Assembly (NCBI RefSeq): GCF_000382245.1
Contig: NZ_KB907868.1
Coordinates: 1-64,000 of the forward strand
Direction: 5' to 3'
DNA from: Kushneria aurantia DSM 21353
Lineage (GTDB): Bacteria; Pseudomonadota; Gammaproteobacteria; Pseudomonadales; Halomonadaceae
Length of the DNA stretch: 64,000 bases
Of the stretch, positions 28,404 to 35,934 are shown one piece after another (the first letter of the stretch is position 1; each line of letters opens with the position of its first letter). The position numbers and the translations under genes were made by a program. A model generated the notes under the pieces. It saw only the letters and a list, made by a program, of their open reading frames with translations, was not told the origin of the DNA and did not search any database.

Positions 28404-29123
28404 ATGAGCAGTGACGCACAGGATTCACGAATCGCGATGATCTCCGGTGCCAATCGTGGTATCGGTGCGGCGATCGCCATGCATCTGAAGGAGAAGGGCT
28501 GGCGTTTGAGTCTGGGGGTACGCCGTCCCGACGAGATCGACCCGGCGCTGACCGGCGACAACGTCATGGTGCACGCCTACGAAGCCGCCAGCGGTGAGCA
28601 CGATAGCGCCTGGGTGGCGGCGACGGTCGAGCGTTTCGGCGGTGTCGATGCGCTGGTCAACAATGCCGGCATCATGATTCCCAAAACGGTGATCGAGGCC
28701 GAGGAATCCGACCTCGATGAGCTCTACGCGATCAACGTCAAGGCGCCGCTGCGGCTGGCGCAGGCGGTGTGGCCGCACCTCAAGGCGACCGGGCGCGGGC
28801 GTATCGTCTCGGTGGTGTCGCTCTCCGGTCACCGGGTCAAGAGCCCGCGTTCGGGCATCTACTCGATGAGCAAATTCGCGGCGCTGGCGCTGACGCACGC
28901 GCTGCGACAGGAGGGGTGGGACGACGGCATTCGCGCCACCGCGCTCTGTCCGGGAATGGTCGCCACCGACATGGGCAAGCGGGCTGGTGGTGGTGATACG
29001 GCGCCGGAGCAGATGACCCAGCCCGAGGACCTCGCGCGGCTGGTGGCGATGGCGCTGGAGTTGCCCAACACTGCAAGCCTTGCCGAGCTCAATGTGAACG
29101 CCTCGCTGGACGTTTACTACTGA
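28404..29123 (+). CDS. Short-chain dehydrogenase/reductase, substrate unknown
   Basis: The 239-residue SDR has GANRGIGAAIA for the nucleotide, NNAGIMI, a catalytic serine in VVSLSGHR and the YSMSK pair. The C-terminus (LNVNASLDVYY) is not diagnostic. Nearby genes give no pathway. A strong RBS (GGGAG) precedes the ATG. Confidence 0.85.
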   Translation: MSSDAQDSRIAMISGANRGIGAAIAMHLKEKGWRLSLGVRRPDEIDPALTGDNVMVHAYEAASGEHDSAWVAATVERFGGVDALVNNAGIMIPKTVIEAEESDLDELYAINVKAPLRLAQAVWPHLKATGRGRIVSVVSLSGHRVKSPRSGIYSMSKFAALALTHALRQEGWDDGIRATALCPGMVATDMGKRAGGGDTAPEQMTQPEDLARLVAMALELPNTASLAELNVNASLDVYY

Positions 29124-29135
29124 GAGGCAGGACTG

Positions 29136-29163
29136 GTTCGCTGCCGCCCGGCCAGCTCAGAAA
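29136..29163 (+). repeat. Solitary type I-F CRISPR-like repeat
   Basis: These 28 bp match the repeat of the array at 46591 at 26 of 28 positions; only positions 15 and 17 differ, in the hairpin loop and the 3' arm of the stem. No second repeat lies 60 bp on either side. It has the same orientation as the main array and sits 13 bp past the SDR stop. Confidence 0.8.
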
Positions 29164-29204
29164 AAACAGCTCGCCAAACAGGGTTGGGGCACTGACCGCA
29201 AAAG

Positions 29205-29239
29205 CACAGCGCCCGCCGGCCGAGCCGACGGGCGCTGTG
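29205..29239 (-). terminator. Terminator of the GH13 gene
   Basis: CACAGCGCCCG and CGGGCGCTGTG form an 11-bp stem. On the minus strand it is followed by CTTTTGC, so it most likely ends transcription of the glucosidase gene. Confidence 0.65.
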
Positions 29240-29270
29240 TCTGCATGACCCGCACGCCATGGTGGACCCC

Positions 29271-30920
29271 TTAGCTCGGGTCGTTGGCCATCGACAGGTC
29301 CTGTGTTTCCACTTCGACCAGCCAGGCGGCGGCGCTACCCAGCAGCTCATGGCCGTCGCGCCCCGGCAGGCTGGAGATCAGTCGGCGGTCGGTGGGCAGC
29401 TTGAACGGCTCGTCGCCGAAGTTGATGACCGCCGTGACGCTGCCATTGCGCAGCATCAGCACGTCGTCGCGGCCGCTGTCGAGCCATTCAACCCTGCCGC
29501 TGCCCAGACCGTGGGCGCGGCGCAGTTCGAGCAGGCGGCGGTAGAGCCACAGGGTCGATTCCGGGTCGCGCTCCTGCACGTCGGCGGCATAGTGAACGTA
29601 AACCTCCGGCTGCGGCAGCCAGCTGGCGCCGGTCGGGCTGAAACCGTAGCCGCGCGATTCGGCTTCCCAGGGTAGCGGCACGCGGCAGCCGTCACGGCCG
29701 CGCTCACTGCCGCCCGAGCGGAAAAAGGCCGGGTCCTGGCGATACTGATCCGGCATATCGAGATACTCCGGCAGCCCCAGCTCCTCGCCCTGATAGACAT
29801 ACACCGAACCGGGCAGGGCGAGCGTCAGCATGATCGCCGCTCGCGCCCGGCGCAGGCCCAGCTCCTCGTCCGGCGGATCCTGGCCCTCGAGCTGCCCGAG
29901 CCTGGTGGCGTGACGTACGATGTCGTGGTTGGACATCACCCAGGTGGGGGTGGAGTCGACCGCCGCGAGGTTGGCCAGTGACAGATCGATCACGTCACGC
30001 AGTGCGCCGGCACGCCAGGGGGTGAGCAGGTAGTCGAAGTTGAAGGCCTGATGCATCTCGTCCGGGCGGGTATAGCGCGCCAGCCGCGACTGCGGGCTGA
30101 TCCACGCCTCGGCGACCATGATGCGTCGCCCTTCGTAGTCGTCGAGAATGCGCCGCCAGCGGCGGTAGATGTCGTGCACCTCCTCCTGGTCCCACATCGG
30201 CCCCTTGTGGCTGCCCTCGCCGAGGCCCACGTGGTGGTCGGTATCCGGCAGCCCCTCCTGCTTGATCATGCCGTGGGCGATGTCGACGCGGAAACCGTCG
30301 ACGCCGCGGTCGAGCCAGAAACGCAGAATGTCGTCGAACTCGGCGCGCACCTCTTCGTTGCGCCAGTTGAGGTCGGGTTGGGAGGTGTCGAACATGTGCA
30401 GATACCACTGGCCGTCCTCGACCCGGGTCCAGGCGCCGCCGCCGAACACGCTGTGCCAGTTGTTGGGCGGCTCTTCACCGTTGTCGCCGCGGCCGTCGCG
30501 GAAGATATAGCGTGCCCGCTCGGGGCTTCCCCGGGGGGCGTACAGGGCGGCCTGAAACCAGACGTGCTCGGCGGAGGTGTGGTTGGGCACCAGGTCGATG
30601 ATGACCTTGAGGCCGGTGGCGTGGGCACGTTCGAGCATGGCGTCGAAGTCGTCCAGGGTGCCGAAAAGCTGATCGACGGCGCGATAGTCGGCGACATCGT
30701 AGCCGGCATCGTTCTGCGGCGAGCGGTAGAAGGGCGACAGCCAGATGGCGTCGATACCCAGTCGGGCCAGCCACGGCAGGCGGTCGTAAACGCCGCGCAG
30801 GTCGCCGATGCCGTCGCCGCGGGCGTCGGCAAAGGAGCGCGGGTAGATCTGATAGATGACGGCGTGGCGCCACCAGTTGTCGTCGTGGCCGGTGAACATG
30901 GGATTGGATTCGGCGGACAT
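29271..30920 (-). CDS. GH13 alpha-glucosidase
   Basis: The 549-residue glycoside hydrolase family 13 protein starts WWRHAVIYQIYPRSFADARG and has all four conserved regions: DLVPNHTS, GFRVDIAHG with the nucleophile Asp213, VAEAW with the acid/base Glu, and MSNHDIVRH. Size and motifs fit alpha-glucosidase or oligo-1,6-glucosidase, cutting alpha-linked glucose from short sugars. It has no signal peptide, so it is cytoplasmic. GGAGAG precedes the ATG. No sugar transporter or regulator is adjacent, so the substrate stays open. Confidence 0.9.
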   Translation of the reverse strand: MSAESNPMFTGHDDNWWRHAVIYQIYPRSFADARGDGIGDLRGVYDRLPWLARLGIDAIWLSPFYRSPQNDAGYDVADYRAVDQLFGTLDDFDAMLERAHATGLKVIIDLVPNHTSAEHVWFQAALYAPRGSPERARYIFRDGRGDNGEEPPNNWHSVFGGGAWTRVEDGQWYLHMFDTSQPDLNWRNEEVRAEFDDILRFWLDRGVDGFRVDIAHGMIKQEGLPDTDHHVGLGEGSHKGPMWDQEEVHDIYRRWRRILDDYEGRRIMVAEAWISPQSRLARYTRPDEMHQAFNFDYLLTPWRAGALRDVIDLSLANLAAVDSTPTWVMSNHDIVRHATRLGQLEGQDPPDEELGLRRARAAIMLTLALPGSVYVYQGEELGLPEYLDMPDQYRQDPAFFRSGGSERGRDGCRVPLPWEAESRGYGFSPTGASWLPQPEVYVHYAADVQERDPESTLWLYRRLLELRRAHGLGSGRVEWLDSGRDDVLMLRNGSVTAVINFGDEPFKLPTDRRLISSLPGRDGHELLGSAAAWLVEVETQDLSMANDPS

Positions 30921-30998
30921 ACGGCTCTCTCCGTCTGTGGTCGAATCCCTTCAGTGTGCCCGGCAATGCCACGGCTCGCCAGTCGGGACGCTCGGCAG

Positions 30999-32093
30999 TC
31001 AGCCGAAAAGCCCTTTTTCGAGGCTGTCGGCGAGCTGTTGGCGCTCGATTTTGCGGGTGATAAAGACCAGCCGCGAGCCGCGTGTCTGGCCCGGCCAGCG
31101 CGCCAGTTCGACGGGCGGATAGAGCAGCCGCTGGACGCCGTGGACGGCGACCGGTCGCTGGCGACCGGCAATATCGACAATGCCCTTGAAGCGCAGCATG
31201 TCCTCGCCCATCAGCATGTCGAGCAGCGATAGCCAATGCTCGAAACGCCCGGCATCGATCGGCGTTTCGAAGGTAAAACTGTGAGCCCGGATACCTTCGT
31301 CGTGGCGGCCCTGTTGAGCGTCGCGGGATAACAGCAGCGCTGGCGCCGCGGATGACGGCCCGAAGCGTTCGACGCCGCGCAGTGTGGGCGGCTGTGCTGC
31401 TTCGTCGAGCCAGGTGTCGATCTCGCTGCCGCTGCCCAGCGCCTGTGGCACCAGCCCGGTAAGCCTGGCCGCATCGAGCGCGCCGTGGCTCACGACTTCC
31501 CGCCGGGCGCCGGGATTGAGCGTCGCCAGTCGCTGTTCAAGGTCGGCGAGCGCGCTGTCGTTGGCCTGGTCGCTTTTGGTCAACAGCAGCAGGTCGGCCA
31601 TCGCCGCCTGGCGGCGCGCCTCCTCGAAGCGCGCCAGGGTGTCACCGGCGTTGGTGACGTCCAGGGTGGTGACGATGCCGTCGAGACGGTAGTGGCGCGC
31701 TACCTTCGGTTCGCTCAGCAGGGTCTGCACGATGGGGGCGGGGTCGGCCAGACCGGTGGTTTCGATCACCAGCCGATCAAAGCGGCGCTGACCGTCGCGG
31801 GAGAAGCGCCACACCGCTTCGCGCAGGGTGCGGGCAAGGTCGGTGCGAATGGTGCAGCAGATGCAGCCGCTGGCCAGCTCGATCTGTTCGCCGTCACTGC
31901 TGGCGGCGAATAGATCGTGATCGAGGCCGATATCGCCGAACTCGTTGATCAGCACCAGCGTTTGCGACATCGCCGGCTGCTGCACCAGCGCGTTGAGCAG
32001 GGTGGTCTTGCCGCTGCCCAGAAAGCCGGTCAGCAGGGTAACCGGAATGCGTTTGAGGTCGGCGTCGTGGGCCAGGGGAGTGGTGTGCGCCAT
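30999..32093 (-). CDS. CobW/G3E-family P-loop GTPase (metal chaperone type)
   Basis: The 364-residue protein has Walker A GFLGSGKTTLLN, the metal-site motif SGCICCTIR, VIETTGLADPAPI and the specificity segment LTKSDQAN, followed by the CobW C-terminal domain. G3E GTPases of this kind deliver zinc or other metals, or work with cobalt in B12 synthesis; motifs alone do not separate these. I chose the ATG at 32093 since similarity starts there. A MITE lies 17 bp upstream and may have replaced the native promoter. Confidence 0.87.
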   Translation of the reverse strand: MAHTTPLAHDADLKRIPVTLLTGFLGSGKTTLLNALVQQPAMSQTLVLINEFGDIGLDHDLFAASSDGEQIELASGCICCTIRTDLARTLREAVWRFSRDGQRRFDRLVIETTGLADPAPIVQTLLSEPKVARHYRLDGIVTTLDVTNAGDTLARFEEARRQAAMADLLLLTKSDQANDSALADLEQRLATLNPGARREVVSHGALDAARLTGLVPQALGSGSEIDTWLDEAAQPPTLRGVERFGPSSAAPALLLSRDAQQGRHDEGIRAHSFTFETPIDAGRFEHWLSLLDMLMGEDMLRFKGIVDIAGRQRPVAVHGVQRLLYPPVELARWPGQTRGSRLVFITRKIERQQLADSLEKGLFG

Positions 32094-32110
32094 GAAGAGT
32101 CGATCATTAG

Positions 32111-32269
32111 GGAAACGCTGCATAAATGCCTGCGCTAGCGAATCGCTGCGTTGCGTGGTACTGGTGCGCCAGCCCGGTCGAACACTCGCCTAACCCCATG
32201 TTATGTCTCGTGTTCTGCGTTCCATGCGCCTTGCGCTTCATCTCGCTCGTCGATTTATTCAGCGTTTCC
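32111..32269. mobile_element. MITE with 17-bp inverted repeats and TTAG target duplication
   Basis: GGAAACGCTGCATAAAT at the left end is mirrored at the right end with one mismatch. The element is 159 bp long, non-coding, and flanked by TTAG at 32107-32110 and 32270-32273. A 4-bp YTAR-type duplication fits mobilisation by an IS5-group transposase (inference). It separates the CobW-type gene from the PilZ/HD-GYP gene. Confidence 0.8.
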
Positions 32270-32355
32270 TTAGGGGATGGCGTTTATTGCAACATCATAA
32301 CATTTTTGAGCCCCGCCTGCTGTGTTCGTGTCACCAATGGCCCGACAGGGGCACC

Positions 32356-34065
32356 TCAAAGGTCGTACTGTGACGGCGATACGGCGCCGAGCAGCTCCCC
32401 CAGCTGGCAGAAATCGCTGCGACCCAGTTCGTCGTTGAAGTTGATGTCGCGGCGGTGCACATTTTTGACCACCCGGACGCGGCTGGGCTGGCCGCGTTCG
32501 TCCAGCGCCATCACCCAGGCGAGATAGCCGTTGGCGAATTTCACCAGGCTGGCGACAGGATAGAAGCCCTGGCGCTGTATGTAGCGGGTCAGCCAGTGAC
32601 GATCAAAGCGCTGCGGCAGGTTGTAGAGATGGCGATAGGCCTCGACTGCGGTGAAGGTATCGCGATCGCTGCGGCGGCGGGTCATGGCGTCGATGGTATC
32701 GATCACGGCCGCCATGCGTGCCATCGGCGAGAGCGCCTCGGCGCGCAGGCCGGCGGGATAGCCGGAGCCGTCGAGGCGCTCGTTGATGGTGGTAATGATC
32801 TCGCGCTGCAGTTCGCAGAGCGGATAGCCGCTGCGCTCCAGTGCGCTGATCAACACCCCGACGTGACCGTGGATGCGCTGGCGCTGTGCGCTGCTCATTG
32901 CGCCATGCAGCGAGGGCAGCGTGTCATCGATCAGCAGCACCTTGCCCATGTCATGAATCAGCGCTGCCGTGATGGCTTTCAGCACGGTCTTTGCATCATA
33001 TCCTTCGGCCAGCATCAGGTCCGCCAGCCGCAGTGCCACGCCGAGGCAGTGGCGCAGCCAGTCGGGCTCGCCGCGCAGGCAGGAGAGGGCAAACAGGCAG
33101 CGCTGCCGATCCTGCTGCAAAAGCGCCAGAAGCTGTTCGGCGATAGTGTGGAGGCGGCTGGTCGGTAGCGGCCGGCCATTTTGCAGTGCCAGCAGGAAAA
33201 GGTGCTGTTTGCGCGCCACCTGCTGCAGTTTGTCGAGCATCGGTGGGCGCTGACGATAGCGGTGGCGCTCCACGCGGGCGCGTTGCGCACTACCCGGTAG
33301 CGTGTAGAGCGTCGAGGGGGCGGTCAGTCGCACTCCCTCGCCGCGGCGCCATGCGATTTCGCGCTCGGTCTGGGAGACGATAGCCAAAAGCTGCTGCTCG
33401 AAAGCGCGGCTGGCGCCGGTAAACTGAACGCCCATCGCGGCCTGAAGACTCCGCCCGACGGGATTGATGTGGCAGATGCGGGCGGGCGTGGTCAGACGCG
33501 TGCCATTGGGAAAGGTGAGGGTCAACTCGGAAAGAGTAGCGTTTTCGCGCAGCTCGTCGCAGGTCGCGAGGGGCAGCTTGAGCAGGCAGCCGCCCAGCGA
33601 GATATTGTGCAGTCGCGCCTTGAGCGTTGACTGCGCTGCAAAGCGGGTCAGGGCGGCTTCGACCGGCATATCGTCGCGCAGCACGATACGCACGCTTTGC
33701 CGTCGCGCCATGGCGTGTAGCCGCTGCGGCAGGTTGCAGCGCAGTTGCAGACTCTCCTGCTGGCGATTGGCCTCGAGGACGGTAAAGGTATCGAATGAAA
33801 GATTGCGCTCGCTTTCGGCGTGCAGCACCAGCGCGGTGCCGACCAACTGTTCGGCGTCGAGGCTGCCGGCATCGGTGACATTCAGCGTCAGTGTACTTTC
33901 CCGGCGGTCGATGGCGACCAGTACGGCCGGATAGTCGAGTTCTGCGTCGTCAAGTGTGATCGACAGGGCGTGCAGGCGGCTGTCGAGATTTTCAACGACT
34001 TCGGCGATATGGACGGTGTCGTCGATCTCGACGACCGGGCCATGAGGCTGTGCCAACGTGTTCAT
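32356..34065 (-). CDS. PilZ and HD-GYP domain c-di-GMP protein
   Basis: The 569-residue protein opens with a YcgR-like flagellar brake domain (to about 110), then a PilZ domain with the RxxxR-type QSVRI and the SLGGCLLKLP motif, then an HD-GYP domain with HDMGK near residue 372 and ERLDGSGYP near 425. It should bind c-di-GMP and may hydrolyse it. The normally conserved HHE before the GYP loop reads INE, so metal ligands are altered and catalysis is in doubt. No membrane segments are seen. Confidence 0.85.
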   Translation of the reverse strand: MNTLAQPHGPVVEIDDTVHIAEVVENLDSRLHALSITLDDAELDYPAVLVAIDRRESTLTLNVTDAGSLDAEQLVGTALVLHAESERNLSFDTFTVLEANRQQESLQLRCNLPQRLHAMARRQSVRIVLRDDMPVEAALTRFAAQSTLKARLHNISLGGCLLKLPLATCDELRENATLSELTLTFPNGTRLTTPARICHINPVGRSLQAAMGVQFTGASRAFEQQLLAIVSQTEREIAWRRGEGVRLTAPSTLYTLPGSAQRARVERHRYRQRPPMLDKLQQVARKQHLFLLALQNGRPLPTSRLHTIAEQLLALLQQDRQRCLFALSCLRGEPDWLRHCLGVALRLADLMLAEGYDAKTVLKAITAALIHDMGKVLLIDDTLPSLHGAMSSAQRQRIHGHVGVLISALERSGYPLCELQREIITTINERLDGSGYPAGLRAEALSPMARMAAVIDTIDAMTRRRSDRDTFTAVEAYRHLYNLPQRFDRHWLTRYIQRQGFYPVASLVKFANGYLAWVMALDERGQPSRVRVVKNVHRRDINFNDELGRSDFCQLGELLGAVSPSQYDL

Positions 34066-34657
34066 GAAGGTAATTTTGTCCCGGCGTCACGGGTTAGCGC
34101 TCGCGACTGCGGTCTCCTCTACCGCTGGCAGCGCAATGTCCTCGAACGGCGTCCTTTTCGAGGCGTGCAGACAGCCATTAGGTTACCTTATGCAACATGA
34201 CTTTGTATCGGCAATGACGCTACATCATGGCTCAGTCTCACCATGATGGCGCCATCAGTTGCGCGCAAAAGACTGCCTTTAACATCAATTGGTGCACTAT
34301 CTTATCCATGCTCGAGCAAAAATTAATAATACTTTAGTATTATTAATTTTTAGTAAAAAAGTATGAATTTTCTCTCCAGTGACAGTAAGCGTGATGCGAC
34401 CGCGGCATGCAAAAAGGAGAGGGCATCGAAGGTCGGCAGAGTGTGGGGCAAATAGGGCGCGGAGCCCTTTGCAGAGGCGATAACCATGGCGATGGTCGAT
34501 CGGATTCGAGTGACGCATCCGGGGGATGCGCGGGCCGGCGGGCCAGCGGCCGTATGCGATGAGCGCTGCAATAAGATTCGAGGGTAGACGCGTCTTTTCA
34601 CTACACTGTTACTCGAGTGCGCAAAACACAACAGAACGCATCACCGGAGGTAGCATC
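34066..34657. other. Long AT-rich intergenic region with a 34-bp palindrome
   Basis: This 592-bp gap between divergent genes is unusually AT-rich at 34180-34380. It contains a perfect palindrome at 34318-34351: 16-bp arms (AAAAATTAATAATACT and its complement) around TT. No gene is convincing. It probably holds both promoters and the operator of the ATP-grasp operon. GGAGG lies just before the ATP-grasp start. Confidence 0.55.
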
Positions 34658-35881
34658 ATGGAGAAGGATCCCAACAAGGGCTATATCGCACTGCTGGGCT
34701 GGAGCCTTGGCGCCGTCGAGGCGGCCGCCAAATTCGACCGCCGCTATGTGGTCGTGGCCCCCGACTGGGCCGAAGAGTACTGCCAGCAGCACGATATTCC
34801 CTATGTCCCCTGGAACTTCGAACGCCTCAACGATCGCTCGATGGAGATCGCCGGGACGCTGCAGGAAATGGGTGTCGACGCCGCAGTGCCGCTTTTCGAG
34901 GAGACCGTCGAGTGGGCCGGTGCGATCAACGCGGTACTGATGAAAAATCCGCGTCTGCACGGTCAGGCGGTACTCTTCCGCGACAAGGCGCTGATGAAGC
35001 GTCGCGCCCAGCTGGGCGGCATTCGCGTGGGTATCTTCGAGGAGGCCCACGAGCAGAGCGACATCATCCGCTTCTTTCGCCGGGTCAATCAGACCCTGCT
35101 CAAGCTCGACGGCGACCCGGACGACCCCATCCACCTCAAGGCGTTCGACAAGGCCGGCTGCCTCGGCCACCGGGTGATTCGCTCCCCGGACGAGATCGAG
35201 ACCATTCCCGAAAGCGAATATCCGCTGCTGATGGAGAGCCATCTGGACGGCTGGGAGTTCGCCGTCGAAGCCTGGGTATGGAACGGCAAAATCTGCTTTC
35301 TCAATATCTCCGAGTACGTCACCCTGGGCTACTCGGTGTTCGTGCCCGCCACGCCGGAGCTGGAGCGCTACCGCGAGCAGATCACCCGTCAGATCGAGCT
35401 TCTGATCGAAGCCTTCGACATTCAGTTCGGCCAGATTCATCCCGAGTACTTCGTGACCAGCGATGGCACTATGTACTTCGGCGAAGTCGCCTATCGTCCG
35501 CCGGGCTTCAAGGCCTTCGAGCTGATCGAGCGCGCCTACGGCTTCAACGCCTACCAGGCCTCGATGCTGGTGTTCGATCCGCATGCCACCGAGGAGGAGA
35601 TCAAGGCCTTTTTCCCGAAGGAAGTGGAGGGTGCCAAAGGGCACGCCGGCTGTTTCGGCGTTTATCCCCGCCGCCGTGTGGTCAGCCGGCTGGAAATTCC
35701 CGAAGAGACCGAGCAGCACCCCTATTTCGACTTCCACGAGCTGACGCCGCCGATGGAGGAGACCGTCACCAAACGCACCGCCTTTGGCACCCACTGGGGG
35801 CTGATTTTCTTCTTCGGCGACGATCCGCACCAGATGCGCGATCTGCTCAAGCATCAGGAAGAACTTGATTTCTACGTCTGA
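34658..35881 (+). CDS. ATP-grasp ligase-like protein, substrate unknown
   Basis: The 407-residue protein has the ATP-grasp plan: an N-terminal pre-ATP-grasp domain (IALLGWSLGAVEAAAKFDRRYVVVAPDW), a nucleotide lobe with LHGQAVLFRDKALMKRRA, and the metal-binding end GTMYFGEVAYRPPGFKAFEL. Such enzymes join an acid to an amine with ATP. I cannot place it in a named subfamily. A CGGAGG RBS precedes the ATG. The next gene follows after 53 bp and encodes a papain-like protein, so the two probably form one pathway. Confidence 0.8.
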   Translation: MEKDPNKGYIALLGWSLGAVEAAAKFDRRYVVVAPDWAEEYCQQHDIPYVPWNFERLNDRSMEIAGTLQEMGVDAAVPLFEETVEWAGAINAVLMKNPRLHGQAVLFRDKALMKRRAQLGGIRVGIFEEAHEQSDIIRFFRRVNQTLLKLDGDPDDPIHLKAFDKAGCLGHRVIRSPDEIETIPESEYPLLMESHLDGWEFAVEAWVWNGKICFLNISEYVTLGYSVFVPATPELERYREQITRQIELLIEAFDIQFGQIHPEYFVTSDGTMYFGEVAYRPPGFKAFELIERAYGFNAYQASMLVFDPHATEEEIKAFFPKEVEGAKGHAGCFGVYPRRRVVSRLEIPEETEQHPYFDFHELTPPMEETVTKRTAFGTHWGLIFFFGDDPHQMRDLLKHQEELDFYV

Positions 35882-35934
35882 TAGGAGAGAGTAGGCGAGC
35901 AGCCGCCAATGCCGGCCTCTGCTCAAGGAGCCAA

